A stretch of DNA of 64,000 bases, from NCBI RefSeq assembly GCF_901000735.1, contig NC_081546.1, positions 9,326,254-9,390,253 on the forward strand, given 5' to 3'. Below the pieces are notes generated by a model. The model saw only the letters and a list, made by a program, of their open reading frames with translations, was not told where the DNA came from and did no database searches. This stretch comes from Corylus avellana. Lineage: Eukaryota; Streptophyta; Magnoliopsida; Fagales; Betulaceae. Each line of letters begins with the position of its first letter. Position 1 is the stretch's first letter. This document shows positions 46,700-58,809 of the stretch, one piece after another. The translations under genes were made by a program, and so were the position numbers.

Positions 46700-48796
46700 A
46701 ATAGCGGCGACCAATTTTGTCGCCGCTGATTATGCTCAATTTTTGCGCCAATAAGTGGCGCGGTGTTTGAAAAATTTTTGAACCAAAAATTTCAGCCACT
46801 CCAAGCCGTGTTTTTTTCTCCAAACTCTCCAAACACCCCCTCTCACTCACCTCCCTCATCACTCTCACTCTCTCTCTCTTTCTCTCCCTCACTCCGGCGC
46901 ACTAAGCTCTCTTCGACAGCTCTCTCTGTGGCCCGCAGGTACATCTCCGTTTCTCTCTAAGCTTTCTTTCTTTCTTCCTTTTCTCTGCATTTCGTTCCTA
47001 TTTTCTAGGGTTTCCAATACTGCAATCCGGCTTAATTTTCTTAATTTTGTGTATTATAAAGAAATAATATCAGACAAGAAGGTTCTCTAGGGCCCAAACT
47101 CAAACGGACCTGAATGTTGTTCTATTGTGTTTGGTTCAATGGGGTTTTGAATGTTTAGAGAGATTGTTCTGTTCGGATTGTTTTTTGTTTTTGGGGTATG
47201 TGTGGGGGAGGGGTTTGTATTGGATTGCTTCTCTTGTCCCTGAATGTTGTTCCATTGGGTTTTGCCCTTTTTTATTTTTGTTTAGTTTTTTTTTTTTTTT
47301 TTTGTCAAATGGTTGAGATATATAATGAACAAGTTCGTGATCTTCTTTCAAGTGATGGTCCCCAAAAAAGATATCCTTTTTTTTTTTTTGTCTTTCATTT
47401 TTACTTTTCGATTTCATTCTTGATTGTAAGTTGAACTCCATCTGATCATTTAATTACGGGCAGCAGGGGCGGAGGGAGGGGGGGTTGAGAGGGGTCAAAT
47501 GCCCCCCCTCAACCCCCAAAAATTTCCCCCATCCCCGGTAGAAAATCCTCAAAATCCTAAATGCCCACTCTCAGACACATATAAGGGGCAATAGACGTTA
47601 CCTTCGGCTACTCGCTCATCAGACATCATAGGCAAACAATAAACATTCACGGGCGCCAAGAACTTTTTTTTCTTGTCACACTTTTCAGCTTCCTGGTGAT
47701 TTTTAGGTTATCGAAAGGTTGAAGATGATAACACTTTATTTTTCTCTAAAACGCCCCATTTGATTTTAGTTGACTTGTGGCTCCCAGGCTACCACGCGTT
47801 CCTTTATAAAATTCAAACGCTTCGTTTTGCCTTGTTTTGTTTTTAACGAAATAGCAGGCAGATAGAAAGAAGAAGAAAAAAAATTTTGTTATTCTAAATT
47901 CTGATGCAAGACTAATTAGTTGGCCAATGGGCAATTAAAAAGAGAACAATTTCTCTGGGCACTATTGACTGGCCAGTGGTTTAGCGTGGCAATTAAATCA
48001 GTGTGCCAGTAATTTTAATTCATAACTTTTTTTCTTTTTCTTTTTCTTCTCTTTTTTGAGTGAACCTACTTGATGACTTTTCCAAAACTGCTTGATTAAA
48101 AAAAGTAAGTGTAATGGTGTAAAATAAGCTAAAGTTAAGAGCTAAAAGTGAGCAGATATTAAAAAAATTGTTATAATTTTGTTCGCAAGAAAAGTAAATT
48201 GCAAATTATTTCCATGTTTATGTTTAGTATCCGTCTTTAATCTATTGCAGAAAGGATGCTTTTTCATGGTATTTTACTGTATGGGTTTTTGGGCTTTCTA
48301 TTGTACTTTTTTGGACTTTCGTTGTATTGTGATAAATTCAGATTGTGTTAATTGTTTTCTACTTGGAGTGATTAGTTTATCTTGAAAATTGACCTTTTGT
48401 TTTTATCTAAGTATTCTCTTCTTGGGTCGCTATCTTGGATCGATCATTTGAAATTTCATTTTATTTGGTAAACGATTGGTTCTTATTTTGAAATTACATT
48501 AATTTAGAATATTATTAATGGTTCTGTTGGGTTTTTTCTTTTATGGATCTTAGTGACTTCTTGTTGTTGTTTTTATGCCACCACTATGCCTTGAATAATA
48601 ATACTTGGCCGTACTTAAAATTTCTATTTATGTATTAATATATTAGGGTAAATCATTTTTTTTTTTTATAATTAATCGAAATATCATTAAATGTCCATTG
48701 GTTATAATTATGGAAATATCATTCCCATAATTGCTATATAATAACATCTATTATAAGACCCTCCTCTTTTTTTTTTTTTTAATCATTAGCGGCGAC
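46700..48796 (+). mobile_element. Probable CACTA-like non-autonomous remnant with captured gene pieces
   Basis: The left part has the hairpin AGCGGCGAC...GTCGCCGCT (46703-46727) and GCGCC...GGCGC (46744-46760). The right limit has TTAGCGGCGAC at about 48786-48796. Such words are typical subterminal repeats of plant CACTA elements. Between them lie a CT-rich, 5'-UTR-like stretch with a splice-donor-like CCCGCAG|GTACATC near 46939, and a kinesin exon fragment. The terminal CACTA motifs themselves are not seen, so the class is inferred. Confidence 0.45.
47306..47370 (+). pseudogene. Kinesin-14 motor-domain exon fragment
   Basis: Encodes QMVEIYNEQVRDLLSSDG followed by PQK, the conserved motor segment of plant kinesin-14 proteins. 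It is preceded by a poly-T tract and followed by intron-like sequence. The expected AG acceptor reads CAA and the expected GT donor reads GA, so it cannot be spliced normally. No other kinesin exon was found nearby. Confidence 0.85.
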
Positions 48797-49782
48797 TAGG
48801 GCTGTTAAGTGAGCGAAGCGTCTCGCGAGCAAGTTCGGGATCGGTTCGCATAAGCTCGGCTCGTGCTCGACTCAAATATTAAATGAAACGCTTCATGAAC
48901 ACAAATCCTGACTCGAATATTAAACGAAGCAAGCTCGGCTCGACTCGGCTAAGCTCGTGAACAGCTCGTATAAGCTCGTGTGTATATATATAAACTAACT
49001 AAGTAATACATAATTAATTATAAATCTCATAATTATTAAAACCTTAAAATTGCATTTATATTTAAGCGTTAGAGAATGAAAAATTATAGACCCTTCGTGA
49101 TCAAAGAGAGAGAGAGCAATCATTAAAAAGACCTCGATTCAATTAGAGCAGACCAAAACGAAAAGAAGAATAATCAAGTAGAAACTATTGAGGGAGATTG
49201 CGAAAGGCATAAACTATTGAAGAATCAAACAGACCCAAACACTATCACTACCTATCTGGTGAGCGAGAGTGAGAGAGTGGAAAATGAGAGTTCATGTGGA
49301 AGATCCGTTGTGTCTGGTGATGGGGATTGAGAGAGAGACGTTAAAAAAATATTTTTTTGTTGGGGGCGTTGTCCCAATGCAGTTTGAATGCAACCTGTTA
49401 ACTTGTCCCACATTGTTAAGAAAACATCAATCTCTAAGTTTGCTTATCTATAAAATGATGCATATCCTCTCTCTTTGATACCAAATGTCTTGCTGTATTG
49501 ACTCAAGCTCCATACTCAACTAGCCAGACTAAGCAAATACTCATATGCAAACTAACTTCTTAAGCCGTTTAAGAGTACTTGAAGTTAAAAAAAAATTTTA
49601 AAACAAAAACATTAAATATAAGAGCCAGCTCGCGAGCTAGCTCGGCTCGACTTATTATTAGATCGAGCTCGATTTTTTTAGCTCGCCCTTAAGCTCGACT
49701 CGAGTTCGAGCTCGAGTAAAATTTAAACGAGCCAAGCCTGAACAAGGGAAGCTCGCTCAAGCTCGGCTCGTTTACACCCCTA
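48797..49782. mobile_element. Non-autonomous hAT-type element, 986 bp
   Basis: The left end TAGGGCTGTTAAGTGAGC and right end GAGCCGAGC...TTTACACCCCTA (read as its complement) form diverged inverted repeats of the TAGGGGTGTAAA class. Both subterminal regions are dense in GCTCG/CGAGC words. The interior is AT-rich and non-coding. The 8 bp on the two sides differ (GCGGCGAC and GGTGTGAG), so a TSD is absent or lost. Confidence 0.75.
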
Positions 49783-51960
49783 GGTGTGAGTGAGGGAACT
49801 TCCTGGGAGCAGTGACTAGTGAGAGTTGAGGCCTTAATGCTTAGTTGGACCACTCAATCTAAACCCAAATTAAATTTACAAGAGCCAGAGACCCGTCCAA
49901 TGAGGAGAAGGGGATTCATCCAATTTTCAAAGAAAATAAAAGGCGGTCCAGCCGTTCTAAGAAGCCTTTTCCCTATTAAAAGAAAAAGGAAACGAGAACT
50001 AAAACTAATACGTAAGATTACTTTCTTTTTGTTTTTTTTTTTTAAGGGTTTTATTCTTGAAAACATGTTTTAAAAGTTTTTTTAAAAAAAGTTCTTTTGT
50101 TGTTGAGAAATAATAATTTTTTTTTAAAAAAAAAAAAAAAAAAATTGTTGTTGTTGAGAGACGTGGCGCACTGGACGACTCCGAAAAAGGGCCTTTCTTT
50201 TATCCCATCACTTCGTTCTTCGTTCGTCCACCCAAGTGCCAAGTCCCAACCAACAGGAATATACGATTAACGAAAAGTGATACAAAATATTACAATTACA
50301 GATTTTGGGTTGGTTGGTTTTACGGTTTACCAACCAAAAGACTCAATTTTATTTCAAAGTGATAAAAATAATGAATTAGATTTCTCCAAAAAAAAAAAAA
50401 AAAACTTCATCTTGCTGGTCAAAGATATTTTTTTGAATTTTTTATTTTTTTTGTTGAAAAGCATTTTTCAACGGTCGGTGCTTACGAAAAATTACAAATA
50501 TTTTTTTTTATATTTTCATTCAATCATATTAACCTATAAAAATTAATTTTTATTTACAACAAAAAAATATATAAAAAATGTTTTTTTTTTTTCTCAAAAA
50601 AAACTAACCTAAAAATTTTGAGTTTTGGGGTTCCGGTTGAGGTTCGGTGGTGGTATGGTGATAGTTCGGCAATGTTCCGATAGTGGTTTGGCGGTTTAAG
50701 AATGAGAAGTTCAAACTCGAAAAATTGTTTACAATTTTAAAAAAGGGAAACAATTCTACCTAAATTAATGAAGTTTTTTTCCGTTAACTATTATTTTTCA
50801 TCACACCAAGCACCGAAAATTACGGAATATATTTTAAAAAAATTATTTTACAACGAAACAAATGGACCAGGACGTTGGTACACTGTCGGGACCTGGCAAT
50901 GACATGTGCTTATGTGTTTATGGGGGGAGGGGGGTGCCAACCGGCACCACCGTCGAAACTTTGCGGGAACTCAAATTTTAAGGTTAATTTTTTTAAAAAA
51001 ACATGTTTATGTTGTGAAAAAAAAAATATATTTTTATAAGTTAATATTATTAAATGAAACTATAAAATAAAATAAAAATATTTGTAATTTTTCATAAGCA
51101 CCAAATGCCAAAAAAAATATTTTTGACTAAGGGCATGTTTTAGTTTGCGTCTGAAAAACTTAAAAGTGCGTTTAGCACTCATAAAGTCCATTTGAAAAAG
51201 AAAATAAATATATTGTTTTGGTAAAAAAAAAAAAAACAATTGAAAGCGCTTTTAAGAGTCCAAAAGATGAAAAAATTGTCAAAACGCACTTTTAGCAAAA
51301 GCTTAAAAATAAAGTTTTTGCCAAAAAAATACATTTTTACTTAAAAACTATATTTCTCAAACAAGCTCGAAGTCAATTTTGTGTGAGAATAAGCATTTTC
51401 TATGAAGAGTTTGAATGAAAAATCTTAAATTAAGTTATTTTGCTCTTCCAGGCTTCCAGGAAGGTTTCATGGTTTGGTTGTTATGACATGGGGTTTTGTG
51501 GCGGGGTGGTGACCTGGTTTTACACGTTCTAATAAAATCAATGTTCCAGTCAAGTAGACCATCGATCAACTGCTTGTTTCGACCCCATCCATAGAATTGG
51601 GTCCCCGCCTTTGACACCTGGTATCTGGCACTATATATATATATGGTTAAGAATTTATTTATAAGAGAAATAAATCACTTATGAAACACTCAAAATCAAG
51701 TATAAATTAATGAGGCTTATAGTAATTTAATCTTTTGAATTTTCTTTTCTTTTTTTTTTAGAATGGGATTTTGATTTTTCCTTTTTATATTCGCCAGGAA
51801 GGCATAAAATATTATTTTTGGCTTATGGAGGTAAGGCATACATGTTCACTAAAAAAAATAATAACAATATATAACGAGTCAAGTCGGCAAAGCCTATATA
51901 TATATATATATATTTGACATATCCACCATTATAAATTTTTTGGAAGATAATTTTCTCCCA
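49783..51960 (+). repeat. Segmental direct repeat B, copy 2 (partner 42858-45072)
   Basis: Starts exactly at the right end of the hAT-type element and runs to TTTTCTCCCAT. Sequence continues past this point here (TATCTCATTTTCTG), whereas copy 1 stops at the gap. Confidence 0.95.
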
Positions 51961-52016
51961 TATCTCATTTTCTGTTATAAATAAGATATGATTTTTAAAT
52001 CACTTGTACACTTATA

Positions 52017-52213
52017 AAAATGCTAGACGCACTTAGGCAAGTGATTTTAGGAATACTTTTAGGGACCATCTTTTTATTATTCTAAAATTGATGTGACTTT
52101 TAAAATTATCTTTAGATTTGAAATGAATTACTATTAAATTTTGATCCAATGGTAATTTTAAAAGTCAGGTTAATTTTATGAGAATAAAAATATATTGATC
52201 TATAGCATTACTC
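52017..52213. mobile_element. Decayed MITE related to the 41354 element
   Basis: The interior shares TTTTAAAATTATC...TTAGAT and TTGATC-AATGGTAATTTTAAAAGT with the elements at 41354 and 56830. The ends resemble AATGCTAGA/TATAGCATTACT. No TSD seen. Confidence 0.5.
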
Positions 52214-52337
52214 GTGATTCTACTTAGCAGATGGTCATAATAATTGTAATATTTAAATTATAATACAAAGATTAATTTATAATACTTAATCCATTTATGG
52301 TCATGTTAAAGTGTAAAAGTTAACATATAGATTATAT

Positions 52338-53233
52338 GGAAAAACGTAAATAAATCAATTGAGGCGGCACTAGGTTTTCCTAGAGAGAAAATAAATCAAT
52401 TGCGGCACTAGGTTTTCCTAGAGAGAAAATAAATCAATTGAGGGGGCCCTCCTCCTCCCCCTCCACTTCTTGTTTTTTTTTTCTTTTCTTTTTTTTCAGT
52501 TTATTTTTTTGGTTTTTTCAACCCGTTCGATTGCTTTGGTCATTCCTTTGTTTATGTTGCACTGCCTCCGTCCGCCCTCCACTATGCTGCGTCTCTCTTC
52601 ACCTCCCCGGAATCGGTTGGGCTTTAGATGTAGTTTTTCAAATCTAGATCTACTCTCATCAATTAATTTTGCTCAGCCACGCGCCGGCCCACTGTGCTCT
52701 CTGGCTCCTCAACTACCCATCGGAGCAAAACGGCTCCATCTCATCCACCACGCGCCAGCTAGTGCGCTTCGCCTTTCTCGCATCGGCTGTTGTAGCTGTT
52801 TGTTAGTTTTTTATTGTGTTTTTGTTTTTTGTTTTTTTTTTTTTTGAATAAGGGTTTGACTTCTCCTTAGATCTACTTTCATGAGCGATCTTTGGGGTGA
52901 AGGTTTTTATCCTGGTCTTTGGGTTGATGAGAATTAGTTTCGATATGAGGGTTTTACTCCCATGACCGAGAAAATAAAAGTTAAAATCTATGTATTAGAT
53001 TGAATATGCGATATGTTCTATAATTAAAGTTTGGATATGGGTTAGCGAATGTTGAAGTCATAGATAGAACTTAATTGTAAATTTTTTATATTTGTATCTA
53101 TAACATTGTAACCTCATAGCTTTGGTTATGATTTATCAAGTTTTATGCTCTCTGATATAAGAGCTTATGCTCTTGATCTTTTTTCAATAAATGAATATAT
53201 GAAAGATTTCCCTTAAAAAAAAAAAAAAAAAAA
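52338..53233 (+). mobile_element. Internally deleted LINE-like retroposon with poly-A tail
   Basis: A 16-bp TSD, AACATATAGATTATAT, lies at 52322-52337 and 53234-53249. The element ends CAATAAATGAATATATG...CCCTT plus about 20 A. Its start has two to three tandem copies of a roughly 41-bp unit containing GGCACTAGGTTTTCCTAGAG, which looks like LINE leader sequence. No ORF1 or ORF2 domain is present in 896 bp. Confidence 0.82.
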
Positions 53234-53249
53234 AACATATAGATTATAT

Positions 53250-53977
53250 AAATCCATTTATGTACATCACTTTAAAAGAAAAAATAAAAGAAAAATCACT
53301 TAAAATATATCATGTCAACTCTTGTAAAATGGATATAATAAATTGGTGTAAGAAATAACATTTCTTTCACGCGTTCTTTCTTTCCATCAATTTACTTATA
53401 AAATAATAAAATTATATTCCATAAATAAGTTGATAATGTGGGTGAAAATACCAATTCATAACTTAATGTAAAGAAAAGTCGTTGCTTTTTAAGCAATGAA
53501 AGTGATCATTGGTTGTAGATTAGAAATGTTGATCAATTTTTAGTCATTGAACCTGACCAAGAGGTGGAATATATGTTTGTTAATATAAATTAAATATTTA
53601 AGGAAATTTCGCTCTAATTACATGGGAAAAGACATTCAAAAAAAAAAAAAAAAAAAAAAGGTCTTTCTTTCAGTACGTCTACATACTTTCCCGACACGAA
53701 ACGGCGCGTTTAGCTTTCTAGTCTGACTTCCCGGATTTTCTACGCCGCCCCCACTGAAAGGTTGGGCTTTTCCACACTTGGCCACGTAACCACGCATCCC
53801 GTCCACCGACTCAATCAAAAGTGGAGCCCACAAAACCCCTCCCGTCCATCTCAGCCGTACATTTATTCTCGCAGCCAACTTTTCAAACTCGCAACCCGTC
53901 AAAAAAGAAGCAATTTTACGAACAACCCAAGAAGCTCACATGAACTCTCAAGGAAGTGCACCTTCCCATTCATTCAC

Positions 53978-53979
<2 letters not shown>
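53250..53979. other. Upstream region of the Cys-motif gene
   Basis: AT-rich with a poly-A run at 53639-53659, becoming GC-richer toward the gene. No other gene recognised. Confidence 0.5.

Positions 53980-54014
<35 letters not shown>
53980..54014 (+). promoter_or_regulatory. (TA)n tract, possible TATA region
   Basis: A TTTATATA-type repeat ending about 50 bp upstream of the ATG at 54064. It could supply a TATA element; this is positional inference only. Confidence 0.35.
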
Positions 54015-54015
<1 letters not shown>

Positions 54016-54063
54016 CGCACACCAACTGAGGCGCCAGAAAACCTGAGAAAATCAAAGGAGGAA

Positions 54064-54546
54064 ATGGGTCGGCCCAAGGCGGATTTGAAGTGCAAGAAGC
54101 ACCCAAAGCACCGGCAATCGCCGGGCGTTTGCTCGCTTTGCCTGACGGAAAAACTCTCTCAGCTATCCTCACGACGAAACTCTGAAACCACGGCCGGCTC
54201 TTCTTGTTGCTCTTCTTCTGCTTCTTCCTTGTCGTCGTGTTACTCCTCCTCTTCCGCCTCCTCTTCTTGCTCGTCCCCATTGCGTCGTTTTCGCTTTACG
54301 AAGGAGGGAAAGACGTCGTCGATATCGTTTTTGTTTAACGGCAAGAGCGTGCTCACCAAGAGCAGGTCGTTGGCTTTCGTTGCAAGAATGAAAAATGGAG
54401 ATGATGATAATGACGATGATGATTATAAGAAGAAGAAGAAGAAAGTTGGGTTTTGGTCGAAGTTGCTTCATCCAAGAAGTAGCAAGAGGATGGGGGAGAC
54501 TCTTATGCACTCTAGAACCATGAGAGAGATGGTGATTACTAGCTAA
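54064..54546 (+). CDS. Small plant-specific protein with N-terminal Cys/His motif (OCTOPUS/DUF740-like N-terminus)
   Basis: 160 aa, single exon; the start MGRPKADLKC is typical of this family of short plant proteins. The N-terminus holds C10, H13, C23 and C26 in CKKHPKHRQSPGVCSLCL followed by EKLSQL, resembling the Cys motif at the start of OCTOPUS/DUF740 proteins. It is then strongly Ser-rich (about 41-72), has an acidic Asp run and a Lys run (about 112-127), and a conserved-looking tail FWSKLLHPRSS...SRTMREMV. No transmembrane segment or signal peptide is seen. At 160 aa it is far shorter than true OCTOPUS proteins. A membrane- or phloem-related role would be borrowed from that family and is not shown here. 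Confidence 0.85.
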   Translation: MGRPKADLKCKKHPKHRQSPGVCSLCLTEKLSQLSSRRNSETTAGSSCCSSSASSLSSCYSSSSASSSCSSPLRRFRFTKEGKTSSISFLFNGKSVLTKSRSLAFVARMKNGDDDNDDDDYKKKKKKVGFWSKLLHPRSSKRMGETLMHSRTMREMVITS

Positions 54547-56829
54547 TTAATTAAACAGGATCTTCAAAATGGAGAGTTTCTTTGTTTCTTTTTTTCATTT
54601 CTTTCTTCTTTCTTCTTCTTTCTTCTTGGTAGATGAGATCATAAGAAGTGTATCTATATATTAGGTTAGAGAAGTTTTTCATTTTTCATCTATGTATTGT
54701 ACTTATGATTCACAATCCACTTTCCTGATGATAATTATCATACAAGGAAATAATTCGTTTTTGATTTGATTCTTCCTTCAATTCATTACTTATCTTGCAC
54801 GTCTAATTATTTGATTGCTTGTTTTAAAGATTGTTTCATGATTTGCGATTTGAAATCATAAATCCGAATGCCTACAATAAATTAAACAAGCACACAAATT
54901 TTCTCCAAACTGATTTAAAAGAAATTTCTTTGAATCTACTTTAATAAGTGACAAGTATCATTCAACATCTTTGAATTTCTCCAAAATTAATGTATATTAA
55001 AAAAAAAAATGCAAGAGATAACACCTGACATTTATTAAAATTAGTTGAATAAAATTTCTTTGGTTTGTAGGAAATTTTCATTCCATAAAAAAATATTTGC
55101 TTGCACTTGTGAAAAGGCGATCGAGAAACATAGGGGAATGACTTGGCCCTTATAATCTCCATCCAAGAACTTTCCTGGGGTTTACGAGTTCAATGGTCAG
55201 TCCACGACCACGGGTTTTTAGGTTAGAATTCTGTGAATTTCCTTGTATTAATTAATTATTAAATTCATCGAAATGACAGCTGCTAATTAAATAACTCTCG
55301 GGCCCCAAATTCGTGGCAATTTCCTACCGGTTGGTTGTAAAGTTCAAATCAAATGGATAAGCTGGCTGGCATGAGAAACTTGACAGATGTTTTGACAGCT
55401 ACAAAAATTCCCCCAATCCAAGTTCTTCTATCCGGATTTCCCCAGGATTTTAAAGTAGTCTGAGCCTGCTGGGTGGTGGTGTGTACATAATAGAAAATTA
55501 AGAGAGACGTGTTAAAGTTTATAATTATTGCCTGTTCCCCTGAAGCAACTTATAATAAAAATGGAAAACAAATAAAATATTGAGAAAATTGAGACAAATA
55601 TTTTTAGGTTATTGGGTATTCGACACCTCCATGAAATTCGATTGGTTACATTATGCTCTTATTTGCTTGATAACTTTTATATTACAAATTAATAACTCAT
55701 ATTTATAAGAGAATTTGATAGGTAAATATAAGATAAGATGAAAATGATATCTTGGGATAGGTGAAGATAAGAATTAAATAATGATTTTATTACAATCAAA
55801 CCTATCAATCCTAAGATACACATAATCTCTTTATATGTATGTTTGTATAAAATAAAAACATAGAAGGGTTACATCTAATCTCATGGCATCACAAATATAT
55901 ATATATTTTATGTCGGTGAACCTCTCTAAGGCCGAGCCCTTCGGATCCACCCCTGCAGAATAAACATCGGTCCCGTGCACTGCACCCTCGGAAGTTTCCC
56001 TACACAGAATCGCACGGCATAAGTGCATAACAAATACTTTTTTTTTTTCTTTTTTTTTTGTATCGGGAAACCTCTCCGAGGCAAATATAAATAACTAGCA
56101 ACTCTCCAAGGCAAATATAAATAACTAGCAAAATAGCTTAGAATAATAAAAAAAAATTAAAAAAATAGCAAAATAAATTAAACACGATTCATAGGGTCCA
56201 AGAAGAAAGGTACCTTTGAGCGTGAACTATTTTTCCTAACAATCCCCATAAGCCCCAAATAACAAGAAGAGAAATGTTAAGAGTTGAGTCGAACAATGGT
56301 GCAATCATAAATGATTAAACCATCTAATTTGTGATGTCAAAACAAATATTATAAACCTAAATGACGTCAAAATAACTATTCAAAAAACTGATTAATTGTT
56401 GGTTAGAAGCTATTCAAAGAACCCAAATCATTTAACTTTTTCATTCACATATTCAATCAAAGTCCTAAATCCAATTGAGTTTTTTAATTAGAAGCGAACT
56501 AGAATATAGAGAGAAACTAAATGAATTGGGCATTTTAGGTTTTTTATATTGAAGGAGGGGCAAAGTTTTAAAAAAATAAAATTAAAAAAAAAAAAAAAAG
56601 AATTAAAAGGGAACACAAATATTATTTTTTTGGGGGGAGCAAAACTATAAAAATAATTAAATTACACACATATATTATTTTGGGGGGACAAAATATCATT
56701 TTGAAGGGACAAATTTATAAAATGGGTAGATTTTTAAGGCAATTTAAGAAAATTTGAAAATATTTTGGGGGGACCAACACAAGCCACAGGTCCACCCCTG
56801 AATCCTAGAAGGTAAATATTTTAAGGAAG
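54547..56829. other. Gene-free DNA
   Basis: A GC-richer patch at about 55915-56015 (minus strand) looks like a repeat of unknown class. Two 30-bp units sharing GGCAAATATAAATAACTAGC lie at about 56077-56130. Around 56525-56810, GGGG-rich words ending CAGGTCCACCCCTG look like the end of a DNA transposon; CAGGGGCGGAGGG near 47465 looks like the opposite end of the same type. Confidence 0.4.
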
Positions 56830-56968
56830 AATGATATAAGGAGGACTAGAGTCCTCCTAAATGTGATGTAGCTTCTAAAATCACCATTAAATTTGAAATG
56901 ATCATTATTGAATTTTGATCTATTGATAATTTTAAAAGTTACATTACTCTAGTCTTCCTTATATCATT
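56830..56968. mobile_element. MITE, about 140 bp
   Basis: AATGATATAAGG...ACTAGAG at the left pairs with CTCTAGT...CCTTATATCATT at the right. The interior shares TTTGAAATGATCATTATTG-type and TTGATC...AATTTTAAAAGT words with the MITEs at 41354 and 52017. No clear TSD. Confidence 0.65.
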
Positions 56969-57014
56969 ACTTTATTCTAATAGGAACCCTACGGTTCTTC
57001 TTGATGTTCTCCTT

Positions 57015-57128
57015 GTTAAAGCATGTCATGCTCTTGAGGGATCGAGCGTAGGCTCGAACGCAGCACCAAACTTCTCTGGTATTGCGCTCGAGCGCACTCG
57101 ATCCCTTGAGAGCGTGACATGCTTTAAC
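57015..57128. repeat. GC-rich imperfect hairpin, about 50-bp arms
   Basis: GTTAAAGCATGTCATGCTC...GGGATCGAG pairs with CTCGATCCC...GAGCGTGACATGCTTTAAC, with about ten mismatches and a short loop around CCAAACTTCTCTGG. The length suits either a small MITE or a foldback transcript. Confidence 0.75.
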
Positions 57129-57623
57129 ACTCCTGATTTTATATAGATATTGTTTTTCACCCAAAAAAAAAAAAAAATAAATAAAAACACTTATTCCACA
57201 GGTCGCTTATATTTTTTTTAGAAAACAATATCAACGTAGTATCATAATTAAGAACATCAAAAGGAACTATATCATTTTTCATATTTTAATACCAACCATA
57301 TCATAATTCTAACAAAAAACCGGTTAAGTATTTTGTAAACGTTTTATGTTTAAAAATAAATAAAATAAACTAACAAACAACGCCTCGGGATATGATTTTT
57401 GAAAGTGTTGTTACTACTACCATCGGATCAAATAATCGGAAAAAGCCCCAGCAAAATCACATGATAACCGTACGACCATCATTAACACTTGACCATTCTC
57501 TTTCCTTGTCTTTCAGTTGTTCTTGGCAACTACCATTAACAAAGAATCAAAAAACATGAACTCGAAGAACATCATTCAAGATCATCATTCTTGCAAAAAT
57601 TTCCAAAATTAATGACTCCTTAA

Positions 57624-57704
57624 TAATGACGTTTTTTTTGTCCAAAAAACTTCATTATTAAACTAATGACGTTTTTTTTGTCCAAAAAACTTCATTATTA
57701 AACT
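57624..57704. repeat. Tandem duplication, 2 x 40 bp
   Basis: TAATGACG plus a T-run, TCCAAAAAACTTCATTATT, repeated exactly with a 40-bp period. Confidence 0.9.
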
Positions 57705-58809
57705 AATGACGTTCAAATAGCGACTTTTCATAAAAAAAACCGACACCGTCAAATTCTTACATGATTTCACTTTGTCTGTCGATCTACAATCATTCTTCCC
57801 AAAAATGATTAAATCAAAATTTTCCCATATAAAAAATTAATTAATATATATATATATACCCGTCTATCTTCTATCACTTCTTCTCATGAAAGATGTTATG
57901 ATTAATTAGTTTATATTGCACCCACCTAAATAATTAGCTATACGACATGATATTTATTCTGAAATCTTCGTTTTCTGCAGTTTTTGTTCTACTTATTGTT
58001 CTTGATTGTTGCTTCATTTGGTCTGCTATCTCTCTACTGCATCTTATATATATATATATAATCACACATGTTAAAAGACACGCATCTAATGTTTAGGCAG
58101 GCTGCCAATTAATGGCCCAATCAACCCAAACAAGAAGACCAAACTTGTGTTTTGTGTTTTTCTTTTTCTTTTGTTGAATTTTCATTAAAATTATGTCATA
58201 GATTTAAAAGCATGAAGCAGATGATGGAGATTGGAGATATTAGTCCCAAGTCTACAAATTAAAGTCTATGAGACGTTGACACGTGGCTTACATTCAATTC
58301 TACTAACTTTACCTATACTCTTGTTAATTACTTTTGTCCTTTGCCCTAGTCAACTTTGGTCTTCTAGTTTTAGTCAACATTGCATATCCTCCTCTTTAAG
58401 TTTTGTGTGGAAGCTAAAAAGTCATACATCTACAGGCATGTGACTCTTTCAATTCTTTCCAATGAAAAGGAAGAATTGATTTTGTTCCCTTTTGAGTCAA
58501 CGCGACTCATTAAGCAAAAAAAACGCCTAAATCAACTAAGAAACATAAACCATAACATGATAACATGGTTTCATTCGACAATATTCGGACACACAAAAAT
58601 ATAATATATAGCTAACATTCATGGTTTGTTCTTCCTCTGTTCATCTAATTTAAATTGTTTTTTCTAGTATTTTGGTACATTTTGGGGTTTGCTTTCTTTT
58701 TTTTTCTTTTCTTTTTTTCCTTGTAAATATTCGATCAATTAAATTAACCTTGTCAATTTTCCTCCACCAGAAACGGATGGACCGGTATATATATATATGA
58801 GGTCAATAT
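57705..58809. other. Gene-free DNA
   Basis: AT-rich with short (TA)n tracts near 57844, 58047 and 58786. Frames up to 74 codons have no recognised domain. Confidence 0.5.

Noticed and set aside
54169..54510. Minus-strand 113-codon frame
   Set aside because: Antisense shadow of the Ser-rich and Asp/Lys-rich parts of the Cys-motif gene.
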